Notes under the pieces: generated by a model
Seen by the model: the letters and a program-made list of their open reading frames with translations, nothing else
Databases searched by the model: none
What the model was told of the DNA's origin: nothing
Made by a program: the position numbers and the translations under genes
Part shown: positions 30,908-39,350 of the stretch, piece by piece
How the letters are laid out: the number at the start of each line of letters is the position of its first letter
Position numbering within the stretch: position 1 is the first letter of the stretch
From: an uncultured Anaeromusa sp.
GTDB taxonomy: Bacteria; Bacillota; Negativicutes; Anaeromusales; Anaeromusaceae
Reading direction: 5' to 3'
Assembly: GCF_963676855.1 (NCBI RefSeq)
Contig: NZ_OY781460.1
Coordinates: forward strand, 1,713,520 to 1,777,519
Length of the DNA stretch: 64,000 nucleotides

Positions 30908-31861
30908 CAATTTCAGGATGAATCAAGGTCGATCTCAGAGAACTCCACATGGGGTATTCGCCGACGATATGAAAGCGGAAAATTTGGTATGAGCACAAAG
31001 CGTTTTCTTGGTTACGACGCCGATGAGAATGGTCAACTAGTGGTAAACCCAGAACAGGCAAAAATCGTGGTAAGACTTTATGATGAGTATCTTTCGGGCA
31101 AAACAGTGGATTATATCAAGCGTACTTTTGAACAGGAGGGTATAAAAAACTGGAACAGAAAAACCGTGTGGCAAGCCACGACCCTGCAGAGCATGCTCTG
31201 TAACGAAAAGTACAAAGGCGATGCTATTTTGCAAAAAAGCTATACGGTAGATTTTCTAAGCAAGAAACGTGCAAAGAACCAAGGGAAAATTCAACAGTTT
31301 CATATTGAAGATAACCATGAGGCCATCATAGACCCTTTGATTTGGGAAGCAGTACAGCTTGAACAGGAGCGCAGAAGAAAATATATTGAAGAACACGGTA
31401 CAAATTCATATTCTCACAAACCAGAGACAAATCCCTTTGCTGGCAAGATAGTCTGCGGAACTTGTAACCAATCTTATGCAAGGAAAGGCTGGAAAACAGG
31501 AGATGTATACCGTAAGGTTTGGCAATGCCAGGAACGATACAAAGTCAAAGGCGTATCAGGCTGCACGAATCGCCATATTGATGAAGAGGTACTTGAAGAG
31601 GCATTTAAGATGGCTTGGAACTTGTTGCTTAAAAATAGAGAGGAGACAAAAAAACGATGGCAGTGTTTTGCTGAATTTGGCAATCCCTTAGAGCAGTACA
31701 GAGCAGTGCAGTTTGCGGATATTACGGAGAATGCCAAGTACATCACGGATTTTGATACGGATTTCATGCTGAATACTTTGGACCACATAGCCGTTTTTGA
31801 AAGCGGGAAACTGGTTGTTGCTTTTATGGACGGGACAGAGATCGAATGTGGCGGCGAATAA
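30908..31861 (+). pseudogene. Large serine recombinase, catalytic domain deleted
   Basis: The reading frame opens right after a TAA at 30905. It begins in the middle of the family motif DESRSISENSTWGIRRRYES, which normally links the catalytic domain to the Recombinase domain. It then continues intact: FLGYDADENGQLVVNPEQ, a SNEKYKGD-type CNEKYKGDAILQ, the zinc ribbon CGTCNQ...CTN (residues after NPFAGKIVCG) and the C-terminal part. About 130 N-terminal codons are missing. An internal ATG at 30989 could start a 290-residue product without catalytic serine. It is probably a remnant of the third recombinase of a multi-recombinase integrative element. Confidence 0.75.
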
Positions 31862-31958
31862 ACTAATCATATAATGGCGGCTGACTTGGAACGAAAACGT
31901 CCTGGCAGTCGCCTTTTTTTATGTGCAAATGGACAAGGTGGTTTATTTACAAAAAAAA

Positions 31959-31989
31959 TACAAATGTTTATACAAATATATTTACAAAT
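31959..31989 (+). repeat. Three direct repeats TACAAAT with 12-bp period
   Basis: TACAAAT at 31959, 31971 and 31983, exactly 12 bp apart. The last overlaps the -35 box of the next promoter. This is typical placement for an autoregulator binding array, here probably for the Phd/HARE-HTH protein. Confidence 0.55.
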
Positions 31990-32009
31990 GTTATGCGATG
32001 TGATATTCT
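31981..32009 (+). promoter_or_regulatory. Predicted promoter of the regulator-DUF262 pair
   Basis: TTTACA, 17-bp spacer, TATTCT, 19 bases before the start codon at 32028. Confidence 0.55.
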
Positions 32010-32027
32010 CATGTTGAGGTGATGGAG

Positions 32028-32423
32028 ATGGAAATCAACATTAACAGCTTGGTATCGATTGAAAAAGCAATGAACGAAGCTGAGGCTGTATTTAAAACTG
32101 TTGATGATATAGGTAAAGTAATTATTCTTAAAGACAATAAGCCGGCCTACATCATTTTAAAGTATGAAGAAAACGATGGAATGCCAGTTTGTATTCCTGC
32201 TGCTAAGACCACACATACCTTGCAGGAAGCAATGAAGATTGTATTGTCCGAAGCTGCAAATCAAACGCTTCACGCCTCTGAATTAGCTGATATTATTTAC
32301 GATAGAAAACTGTATGTACAGAAAAACGGTGAAAAAGCCAAGGCTAATCAGATGAGAGCGCGCTGCGGCCATTATCCGGAGATGTTTGAGGCACTCCCAG
32401 GCAACAATATCAGGTTGAAATAG
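32028..32423 (+). CDS. Phd/YefM-like antitoxin domain fused to HARE-HTH domain
   Basis: 131 aa. Residues 1-48 look like a Phd/YefM antitoxin N-terminus (INSLVSIEKAMNEAEAVFKT, VIILKDNKPAYIILKY). Residues about 62-130 match a HARE-HTH winged helix (TLQEAMKIVLSEAANQTLHA, SELADIIYDRKLYVQ), a domain often linked to chromatin, DNA-modification and restriction proteins. It probably binds DNA and represses its own promoter and the DUF262 gene 78 bp downstream. GAGGTG lies 6 nt before the ATG at 32028. Whether it neutralises the DUF262 protein directly is an inference from the gene pair. Confidence 0.65.
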   Translation: MEININSLVSIEKAMNEAEAVFKTVDDIGKVIILKDNKPAYIILKYEENDGMPVCIPAAKTTHTLQEAMKIVLSEAANQTLHASELADIIYDRKLYVQKNGEKAKANQMRARCGHYPEMFEALPGNNIRLK

Positions 32424-32501
32424 TCTAGAGTCTGGATTGCCACAAGATTAAAGTGAGAACAATTAAAATTACGGCTTACTATTATAAGAGGAGGACGTAC
32501 T

Positions 32502-34247
32502 ATGTCTTTTCAAACGCCACTTACCATATGTGAAGTTATAAACGATGTCCATTTAAAGAAATACCTGCTGCCGTCCATTCAAAGAGAGTTCGTGTGGAGT
32601 CCAGAGCAAATAACAATGCTTTTCGATAGCTTAATGAGGAATTATCCAATAAATTCGTTCTTATTCTGGAAAGTACCAAAAGAAAAAGCATCAGAATTCA
32701 AGTTTTATGAATTTTTGCGTGATTATCATCAAAAGGATAACAAGCATAATCCCAAAGCAAACATTAGTGGAAGCGATGATGTAATGGCCGTGCTTGATGG
32801 GCAACAGCGATTAACATCTTTGTACATAGCGCTTAAGGGAACATATGCCAACAAGATTGCATATAAAAAATGGGACAACCCTTTGGCTTACCCGAAGAAA
32901 AAATTATATATCAACCTACTGGGAGTGCCTGAGGATTTTTCCTACAAGTATGAGTTCGAGTTCATGACTGAATCAGAGGCTACCGAGCAGGATGATGACC
33001 ACCACTGGTTCCCGGTAGGAAAGATACTGGACTTAAAAGAGTTATCGGATGTAATGGATTATCTTATAACATTCGGATTAGCAGCCAACCCCGATAAGGG
33101 AAAAGCGCAGTATGCCAATAGAACATTATCAAAGCTGCATGCTGTGATACATGTGAACAGGATTATCAGCTATTATCTTGAGCAGAGCCCTGAACTTGAC
33201 AAGGTGCTTAACATCTTTATTCGTGTGAACAGTGGCGGCACAACGCTAAGTTATTCGGATTTGCTTTTATCCTTTGCTACTGCTCAGTGGGAAACAAGAG
33301 ATGCACGTGAAGAAATTAACGAGTTTGTTGATGAAATAAATCAAATCGGCAGAGGGTTTAATATTAGCAAAGATATTGTGCTGAAAGCTTGTCTGGTACT
33401 TTGTGACATCCCGGATATTTCATTTAAGGTTGATAATTTTAACCGCACTAATATGCTTTTGATTGAAAAAGAGTGGGATAACATAACAAAGGCTATTCGT
33501 GATGCTGTTACGCTTATCGGTAGCTTTGGTTTTAGCAGAGAAAATATAACATCTAACAATCTGATGATCCCGGTGGCATATTATCTAAGAACTATTGGCT
33601 TACCTAATAATTTTGAAACATCAACTGCTAGAATTGATGATAGAAAGAATATCAAGCTGTGGTTTGTATCTGCTTTATTGAAGAGAGTGTTCAGCTTTAA
33701 TCCAGATGGCGTGTTGAAACCTGTTAGAGATATCATAAAAAGACAATCAACGAATGGATTTCCGGTTGATGCTATTTTTGCCCAGTTCAAAGGTACAAAT
33801 CGTGCATTGCAGTTTACAGATGATGATATCAATAATCTTCTTTATTCCAAGTATGGACACGGTGATACTTTGGTTATTCTTTCAATCCTGTATCCTTGGG
33901 CGGATTTAAAACATAATTTCAATGTTGATCATATGTTCCCTAAGAGTGAATTTACAGCTAAGAAATTGAAAACAAAAGGTGTACCAGATAGCAAAGTTGA
34001 TGATTTTATTGCAAATCACAATTATATTGGAAACCTCCAGCTGCTTGAGACAATACCTAACATTGAGAAGAAGGCAATGGATTTTGATGCCTGGTTAAGC
34101 CAAAAGGTTCCTGCTGGTGAACTCCCAGATTATAAGAAAAAGCACTATGTTCCCAATGTAAGTCTTGATTTTAGCAGCTTTGACGTATTTCTTGAAGAAC
34201 GTGAAAAACTTCTTATTAAAAAATTGGAAGCCGAGTTGCGCAACTGA
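32502..34247 (+). CDS. DUF262 protein with HNH-like C-terminus (GmrSD-related)
   Basis: 581 aa. The N-terminal DUF262 domain shows PSIQREFVWSPEQITMLFDS and the hallmark VLDGQQRLTSLY at about residues 95-107, the ParB/Srx-like nucleotide-binding motif of GmrS. The C-terminal part has NVDHMFPKS (about residue 475) followed by HNYIGNLQLL, a DUF1524/HNH-like nuclease pattern. Proteins of this build include the type IV restriction enzyme GmrSD and other phage-defence nucleases. AGGAGG precedes the ATG. It follows the Phd/HARE-HTH gene and precedes a small gene broken by IS21. Defence is inferred from family and island context. Confidence 0.75.
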   Translation: MSFQTPLTICEVINDVHLKKYLLPSIQREFVWSPEQITMLFDSLMRNYPINSFLFWKVPKEKASEFKFYEFLRDYHQKDNKHNPKANISGSDDVMAVLDGQQRLTSLYIALKGTYANKIAYKKWDNPLAYPKKKLYINLLGVPEDFSYKYEFEFMTESEATEQDDDHHWFPVGKILDLKELSDVMDYLITFGLAANPDKGKAQYANRTLSKLHAVIHVNRIISYYLEQSPELDKVLNIFIRVNSGGTTLSYSDLLLSFATAQWETRDAREEINEFVDEINQIGRGFNISKDIVLKACLVLCDIPDISFKVDNFNRTNMLLIEKEWDNITKAIRDAVTLIGSFGFSRENITSNNLMIPVAYYLRTIGLPNNFETSTARIDDRKNIKLWFVSALLKRVFSFNPDGVLKPVRDIIKRQSTNGFPVDAIFAQFKGTNRALQFTDDDINNLLYSKYGHGDTLVILSILYPWADLKHNFNVDHMFPKSEFTAKKLKTKGVPDSKVDDFIANHNYIGNLQLLETIPNIEKKAMDFDAWLSQKVPAGELPDYKKKHYVPNVSLDFSSFDVFLEEREKLLIKKLEAELRN

Positions 34248-34359
34248 TAGGGGACAAGTAATAAGGATGATCTTGAAGAAGTTGGGAAAATCGGATAAAA
34301 ACATACGAAAAGTTAATATCCTCAGGTGAAAGAATACTTATGTATAGGCGGTGAAATGT

Positions 34360-34419
34360 ATGACAATTATTGAGAAAGTAAGAGATACTTTTGCCGATTG
34401 CGAGTTAGGCGCTATTTAT
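34360..34419 (+). pseudogene. 5' part of small gene interrupted by IS21
   Basis: 20 codons (MTIIEKVRDTFADCELGAIY) run directly into the IS21 left end. The rest of the frame resumes at 36654 on the other side. GGCGGTG precedes the ATG at 34360. Confidence 0.75.
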
Positions 34420-34480
34420 TGTCAACGCCGGTTTATTTTTGACCACCAGCGCCGGGTGAAAAATGACCAGTTGCAGCCGA

Positions 34481-35287
34481 TTAAGAACTGACCACTCCAT
34501 CGGATTTCAAGAGTTCACCGCTTGGAGGGTGAGGAATCAAAGACAGACCGGCTTTGTTGCGATTCTTGAGACGATAGCTCTGGCCTCGTATGTTTATGAC
34601 ATGCGCGTGATGCAACAGGCGGTCAAGGATGGCTGTCGCCAGCGGAACATCGCCCATTAGCTCGCCCCATTCGCCGAAGCCTTTATTGCTGGTCAATATA
34701 ATGCTTCCTTTTTCATAGCGCGAACAGACCAACTGAAAAAACAGATTCCCGGCATAGCGGTCAAGATGCGTGTAGCCAATTTCATCGATCAGTAACAGTC
34801 CCGGACGTTGATAAACTTTCCAGCGGCGTTCCAGCCGCCCTTCGCTATCCGCTCGGCGCAGATCAGCAATCAATCGGTCCATACTGACAAAATACACGGA
34901 AAGACCTTTGCGAATCGCTTCCGTGGCAAGACCGATCGCCAGATGGCTTTTGCCGACTCCCGGCGGTCCCAGTAAAATGACATTTTCCTGGCGATGCACA
35001 AAACTCAGTGTTTCCAGTTCGCGAATCAATCGTTCATCCAATCCAGGTTGAAAACTGAAATCAAACTCGCCAAGATTCTTCTTTTGCGGCAGACGCGATA
35101 GCTTTAAGCGCGTTTCCTCGCTGCGCACTTTCCGGACATCGTTTTCCGCATCCAGCAGTCGGTTTAAAAAACTCAGATAGGTTGGCTGCTCATGTGCTGC
35201 CAGTTCCAGATGCGCATCCAGCGCTTGCGCTGAATGCGCCAATCCAAGAGCGTCAAGGCTATCGCGAACGTGTTCTAATTCCACCAT
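34481..35287 (-). CDS. istB: IS21 helper ATPase IstB
   Basis: 268 aa AAA+ ATPase that assists IstA in target selection and strand transfer. Walker A is LLGPPGVGKSHLAIGLA, Walker B LLLIDEIGY, and NKGFGEWGE is typical of the family. The ATG at 35287 lies just after the istA stop, with GGAGGCG inside the istA end, so the two genes are translationally coupled. It appears complete. Confidence 0.93.
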   Translation of the reverse strand: MVELEHVRDSLDALGLAHSAQALDAHLELAAHEQPTYLSFLNRLLDAENDVRKVRSEETRLKLSRLPQKKNLGEFDFSFQPGLDERLIRELETLSFVHRQENVILLGPPGVGKSHLAIGLATEAIRKGLSVYFVSMDRLIADLRRADSEGRLERRWKVYQRPGLLLIDEIGYTHLDRYAGNLFFQLVCSRYEKGSIILTSNKGFGEWGELMGDVPLATAILDRLLHHAHVINIRGQSYRLKNRNKAGLSLIPHPPSGELLKSDGVVSS

Positions 35288-35288
35288 A

Positions 35289-36518
35289 TCAAGTCGCCTC
35301 CGCAAACTGTGCGTACTCGGTTAGCGGTCGGATATACACTTGATCGAGCGGAATTTGCACGGCACAGGATGGTTCATGCGGGATACCTTGTTGTGCGGAA
35401 AGCCCATCGTATTGTCCCGTGGCGTAAACATGTTTACGCGATTTGTGGCACACAGCATGCGTTTGGAGCAATTGTCCGGCTTCATCGAGAATGATAATCT
35501 GGCCGCGTTGCAGCGCGACTTGAACGCACTTGCCGCTATTCCTCCAATGGACACCATACAGCGCACCATTGTAACTGACGAAGCCTTCGCGTGAAACCTT
35601 GCGATTTTCCATGCGATAAGGTTTGCAGATGTTTTCCGGCGGCAAGGCGCTCAACTTTTCAGCCAACAAAAGATCTACGGGCCGTTCGCCAGTTGTGCCG
35701 TGAACCTTTTGATTCGCCTGATCGCACCAAGCTACCGCTTGCAGTTGCAGATCGCCAAAATCAATAAATGCTCTGCCCGGAAGGAAGTTATCCCGGACGT
35801 AGTGAACCAGCCGTTCGACCTTGCCTTTGGTTTGCGGCCGACGCGGCCGGCAAACTTTCGGAATAAATCGCATATCCGTTGCGAACCTTTCAAATGGTTC
35901 ATGCCAAATCGGTTTGCCGTGATCGGTGGATATGATCACCGTTTTCATCCTGTCGGTCAACACGACTTCCGGTACGCCGCCAAAATACTCAAAAGCATTG
36001 AGCATGCAGCGCAACAAGCTGGCGCTGTCGCAGCGGCGCGAAAACTCAATATAACGCGTTCGACTGTGACCAAGAACCATGACGAAGCAGGCGACTTTTC
36101 GCATTTGACCGTTGCGAGCCTTGTAGTTCATAAAACCCCAATCCATTTGCGCTTGGCGACCAGGCGGTGTTTCAAAACGCCGGACGGCTGATTCCATTTT
36201 GACGGAAGGCGGGCGAAGCGGCGCCAGGTAATCCTTAAGAATCGTGATGCCACCGTCAAAGCCTCGTTCAATAATCCGGTCAAAAATCACGCTAGCATTA
36301 TAGACTCCAAGCTCAAGCAGTTCTTGGATATACGGTTTAAACGGATCGAGCTTTGAGCCGCGTATTTTGCCTTTTAGTCGATGCGGTTGCTCACCTTGTT
36401 CCAGATATTTTCGGACGGTTATTCTCGACATACCCGTTGCCCGGGCGATTTGTGAAACGTTTTTTCCTTGCATAACTTTCATTTCTTGCAGCATAATAGA
36501 AGTGCCACGCTCCTTCAT
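35289..36518 (-). CDS. istA: IS21 transposase IstA
   Basis: 409 aa DDE transposase. It has an N-terminal helix-turn-helix (VSQIARATGMSRITVRKYL), catalytic-core aspartates in AQMDWGFMNY and VVLTDRMKTV, and the glutamate in TKGKVERLVHYVRDNFLPGR. AAAGGAGG precedes the ATG at 36518. The frame is uninterrupted, so the element may still be active. Confidence 0.93.
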   Translation of the reverse strand: MKERGTSIMLQEMKVMQGKNVSQIARATGMSRITVRKYLEQGEQPHRLKGKIRGSKLDPFKPYIQELLELGVYNASVIFDRIIERGFDGGITILKDYLAPLRPPSVKMESAVRRFETPPGRQAQMDWGFMNYKARNGQMRKVACFVMVLGHSRTRYIEFSRRCDSASLLRCMLNAFEYFGGVPEVVLTDRMKTVIISTDHGKPIWHEPFERFATDMRFIPKVCRPRRPQTKGKVERLVHYVRDNFLPGRAFIDFGDLQLQAVAWCDQANQKVHGTTGERPVDLLLAEKLSALPPENICKPYRMENRKVSREGFVSYNGALYGVHWRNSGKCVQVALQRGQIIILDEAGQLLQTHAVCHKSRKHVYATGQYDGLSAQQGIPHEPSCAVQIPLDQVYIRPLTEYAQFAEAT

Positions 36519-36653
36519 TGGCGCTACCTCCTTTGATGTCTCGACAACTCAAAGGGTAGCTTATTGGGGGAGGGTGGTCAATTTCTACCCGACCGATAGT
36601 GATCAATTATCGACCGGCGCTACTGGTTAATTATAGCCCGGCGTCGACATTAT

Positions 36654-36896
36654 GCTACAAGTGAAATTATTGCTATGGTAAAAGCAAAACATGGAGTAAA
36701 TGAAGGCAGTATTATTCCAAGTGATTATTGTTATAATCTTACCAATAAAGGTAAATTGGCAGATGCTTCCTTAGATAAATTCAAGATACTTGAATGGCTA
36801 GCTAGAGGCAAGTACAAATATTTAGGGGAAAACTATCCGTACACAGGAGTTGTCATCAGTAATCCTCGCAAGAACCCTATAAAGCAGGTATTATAA
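36654..36896 (+). pseudogene. 3' part of small gene interrupted by IS21
   Basis: 80 codons that join the 5' part at 34419 in frame once the IS21 and one TTAT are removed, giving a 100-aa protein. Motifs seen are GVNEGSIIPSDYCYN and ARGKYKYLGENYPYTG. I do not recognise a characterised function. The intact gene would directly follow the DUF262 gene and may be part of the same cargo unit. Confidence 0.7.
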
Positions 36897-37012
36897 TGAG
36901 TGATAAACCGAAAAAATGAAATTTGTTTTAAGGAATAAACTTGTGTAGCAAAAAAAACATGTTAACCAAGAAAAACTGAACGAAAGATAATTATATGCGT
37001 GGAGGTGCTGGA

Positions 37013-37273
37013 ATGGCACAAAGTGTTGTAGTTAAAAAAGATGAAAAGGTAAGTAGTATTTTTGATTTACTTGGTGTTGATTGTACCTGTGATGATTTTA
37101 CCAAAAAATTCAAAGAAGAATATCCAAAAGACTGGATTCAAATCAATAAAGTCTATCAAGACCATGAAAGACGAGACACTAAAGGCAAAGGACATCCTAT
37201 GCCAGAGCCAAACAAGTACATGGAGAATATGTATAAGGGTGGAAAAGAAAAATACAAAAAACTTACCGATTAA
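37013..37273 (+). CDS. Small hypothetical protein
   Basis: 86 aa, lysine-rich, soluble, no recognised domain. Features are an N-terminal KVSSIFDLLGVDCTCDDF segment, KEEYPKDWIQINKVYQDHER and a basic tail with GKGHPMPEPNKYMENMY. GGAGGTG lies upstream of the ATG at 37013, which argues for translation. It sits between the IS21-broken gene and an HTH/zinc-ribbon gene, within the AT-rich element, so it is probably element cargo. Confidence 0.5.
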   Translation: MAQSVVVKKDEKVSSIFDLLGVDCTCDDFTKKFKEEYPKDWIQINKVYQDHERRDTKGKGHPMPEPNKYMENMYKGGKEKYKKLTD

Positions 37274-37368
37274 AAATTTATTGTTGCACAGTGTGAATTT
37301 ATACTTGACTCCATCCTGCTTTTAGAGCATTACTACTTGATAATCAAAAAATCAAGGAGTGGTGCATC

Positions 37369-37848
37369 GTGGCAATTAACGAGCAAACAAAAATTGAAAT
37401 CAGAGCCCTACGCTTACAGGGTTATGGTTACCGAAAAATCGCTGCTGAAATAGGAATTTCGAGAGATCTGGTCAGAAATTATTGCAAGACAAACGGGCTG
37501 GATGGATTAGGAAGTAGTCTTATAAATGTTCCCAGATGTGCCAATTGCGGTAAGACAATCGAGGTTAAACCAACAGGACGACGCCGTAAATATTGTTCTG
37601 ATAAATGCAGACATCAATGGCAAGAAGCGAATCATCTCATACATGAGCATAGTTGCACATATTGTGGTAAAGAATTCACCAGCCCGGCCAAGGTAGCCAA
37701 ATATTGCTGCCATAAGTGTTTTGAGAGAGATCGGTTTTGGCGAAAAGAAGATGTGCAAATGGTGATGGAATACATCGAAAAGGAAGAACCCGTTCCTAAT
37801 GCGCCTGGATGGATTAAGAAGCTAATCAATGGTATTTTGGATGATTAA
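37369..37848 (+). CDS. HTH and zinc-ribbon protein of integrative element
   Basis: 159 aa. The N-terminal helix-turn-helix of the sigma/resolvase type reads EIRALRLQGYGYRKIAAEIG and continues ISRDLVRNYCK. Two treble-clef or zinc-ribbon cysteine sets follow: CANCGK...CSDKC and CTYCGK...CCHKC. Such proteins are common beside multi-recombinase elements in clostridia and are often annotated as sigma-70-like. A DNA-binding accessory role in recombination or regulation is likely, but not proven. The start is GTG at 37369 with AAGGAG upstream. It is the last gene before attachment-site copy B. Confidence 0.6.
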   Translation: MAINEQTKIEIRALRLQGYGYRKIAAEIGISRDLVRNYCKTNGLDGLGSSLINVPRCANCGKTIEVKPTGRRRKYCSDKCRHQWQEANHLIHEHSCTYCGKEFTSPAKVAKYCCHKCFERDRFWRKEDVQMVMEYIEKEEPVPNAPGWIKKLINGILDD

Positions 37849-37992
37849 AAACTTCTTTTCCACCCCTTTTGCAGAAGAGTACTCCCCATTTGACGGGGGT
37901 GATTTGCAGTAAAATCCACCTTTGGTGGGGTAGCATTTTTGGATATACTCATTCGCAAAATATGTTCTGCGAAAATTTATAAGGAAAATGTG

Positions 37993-38015
37993 ATGACGCA
38001 CGTTGAGTGCGTGGC
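37993..38015 (+). repeat. Candidate attachment site B
   Basis: ATGACGCACGTTGAGTGCGT followed by GGC. It is identical to site A (28500) except for a 3-base gap and one substitution. It reads MTHVECVAV in frame, like the end of rlmD. It lies 11 bp before the IS3 element and is probably the right end of the recombinase-bearing element. Confidence 0.55.
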
Positions 38016-38062
38016 GGTGATATGCCCTGCCCCCGAAAACTGGTCCAAAAAATCAAGTTAGT

Positions 38063-38890
38063 TTAAGCAACGCACACTATGGTTTGAGGTGCTGGAGGCT
38101 TGTATCCAAGGGAACTATGTGGTCGTATCGTGTTATACTCCAAAATCCAACGTTTCGTTAATATATCTACTTCAACCATGGAATCAAAAATTTCTCGGTT
38201 TAGAAACTCATCTCGCATTTTACTGTTAAAACTTTCGCAAAAGCCATTTTCCCATGGACTGCCTGGTTCAATGTACGCAGTAGAAACTCCCAGGTTATGC
38301 AGCCACTTGCGTAATTGATTGGCTGTAAATTCTGTTCCGTTGTCACTGCGGATATATGAAGGTACGCCTTTTGTGATGAAAAGATCAGCAAGCACATGAA
38401 TCACATCGGTATGTTTCCAATGCCTACGAGGAATACTTGCCAAACAAGCTCTCGTATATTCATCAATGATATTCAACCAACGAATCTTGCGCCCATTACG
38501 TAGGCGATCCTCGACAAAATCGTAGCTCCATACATGATTCTTATATTCCGGTCTGAGTCGAATACAACTTCCGTCATTTAGCCACAAGCGCCGTTTCTTA
38601 GGTTGTTTCCGTGGCACTTTAAGCCCTTGTTCTCGCCAAATACGCTCGACACGTTTATGGTTGATGGCATACTCATCCTTTAGCATAGCCGTAATTCGAC
38701 GATAGCCATATCGCCCATAATTGCTGGCTAAATCGATAATTCGCGAGGTGATTTCGTCTTCGTCTTTCCGTTTGATCGGTACATATCTAACGCTGTTTCG
38801 ACATATACTGAGCGCCCGACAAGCTTTTCGCTGAGAGACACCGTACTTTTCACGGGCTTTTTCTACGGTTTCTTTTCTCTTTGCCGGGCT
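38063..38890 (-). CDS. IS3-family transposase OrfB (DDE integrase)
   Basis: The catalytic frame can be followed from about 38890, where it reads SPAKRKETVEKAREKYGVSQ, to 38063, giving about 275 residues. There is no usable start, as expected when it is made by frameshift from OrfA. Motifs: YGRYGYRRITAML helix region, NHVWSYDFVEDRL (D), YIRSDNGTEFTA (D), GSPWENGFCESFNSKMRDE (E). An internal ATG at 38686 would give a truncated 207-aa form. All catalytic residues are present. Confidence 0.85.
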   Translation of the reverse strand, partial: SPAKRKETVEKAREKYGVSQRKACRALSICRNSVRYVPIKRKDEDEITSRIIDLASNYGRYGYRRITAMLKDEYAINHKRVERIWREQGLKVPRKQPKKRRLWLNDGSCIRLRPEYKNHVWSYDFVEDRLRNGRKIRWLNIIDEYTRACLASIPRRHWKHTDVIHVLADLFITKGVPSYIRSDNGTEFTANQLRKWLHNLGVSTAYIEPGSPWENGFCESFNSKMRDEFLNREIFDSMVEVDILTKRWILEYNTIRPHSSLGYKPPAPQTIVCVA

Positions 38891-39168
38891 TAAAGCTTTC
38901 CCTCGGCTACGTCCTTGAGAATTGCATTGTCTAAACTTAAATCGGCAACCAGCTTCTTCAAACGAGAGTTTTCTTTCTCAAGTTCTTTCAGCTTTTTAGC
39001 ATCGGAAGAAGTCATTCCTCCGTATTGCTTACGCCAACGATAATACGTTTGCTCTGTTACTCCTAGCTGCCGTGCGGCTTCAGCAATCGTTTTTCCTTGT
39101 CCGCACAGGATTTCCGCTTCTCTTAAATGCACGATGATTTGTTCTGCCGTATACCTTTTCTTCCCCAT
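38890..39168 (-). CDS. IS3-family transposase OrfA
   Basis: 92 aa. Helix-turn-helix (TIAEAARQLGVTEQTYYRWR) followed by a leucine-zipper-like tail (LKELEKENSRLKKLVADLSL), the usual DNA-binding OrfA of IS3 elements. It overlaps the start of the OrfB frame near GGGAAAGC, consistent with a programmed -1 shift. Confidence 0.88.
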   Translation of the reverse strand: MGKKRYTAEQIIVHLREAEILCGQGKTIAEAARQLGVTEQTYYRWRKQYGGMTSSDAKKLKELEKENSRLKKLVADLSLDNAILKDVAEGKL

Positions 39169-39245
39169 GTTTTTCGCTCCTTTTTAAGTTAGTCTAGCAT
39201 ACTTTTTTCTAACTTAAAATCTGGTTCGATTTTCGGGGGGCATGC

Positions 39246-39350
39246 CACCGTATCGTCGCGCTCGGAGCTCACCTTCTGCACGAAGGAGAATTAGTGCGGG
39301 TGGCGGAGGACAAGGAGACTAATTCAGCTCCTAGGAGGAGGGGGCTATGA
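39246..39350 (+). pseudogene. 3' remnant of an RND periplasmic adaptor (HlyD-type) gene
   Basis: 34 codons beginning HRIVALGAHLLHEGELVRVA and ending at a TGA that overlaps the RND pump start (CTATGA). The pattern matches the C-terminal end of membrane-fusion adaptors (xRIVxxGxHxLxEGxxVR). The rest of the gene is missing; the break coincides with the IS3 right end. Confidence 0.7.

Larger units (their letters stand above)
34420..36649 (-). mobile_element. IS21-family insertion sequence
   Basis: About 2,230 bp. The ends are TGTCAACGCCGG on the left and, reverse complemented, TGTCGACGCCGG on the right. Further sub-terminal repeats around GACCA and GCCGG follow, typical of IS21. The flanks carry TTAT on both sides (34416-34419 and 36650-36653), taken as the target duplication. 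It contains istA and istB on the minus strand, both intact. Confidence 0.88.
38027..39242 (-). mobile_element. IS3-family insertion sequence
   Basis: About 1.2 kb with ends TGCCCCCGAAAAC on the left and, reverse complemented, TGCCCCCCGAAAATC on the right; sub-terminal AAGTTAG occurs at both ends. ATGCC on each side (38022-38026 and 39242-39246) may be the target duplication. orfA and orfB lie on the minus strand. Confidence 0.82.

Noticed and set aside
30989..31861. Intact 290-residue recombinase starting at ATG 30989
   Set aside because: The frame continues upstream into the middle of the catalytic-domain linker motif and stops at 30905, so this is a truncated gene.
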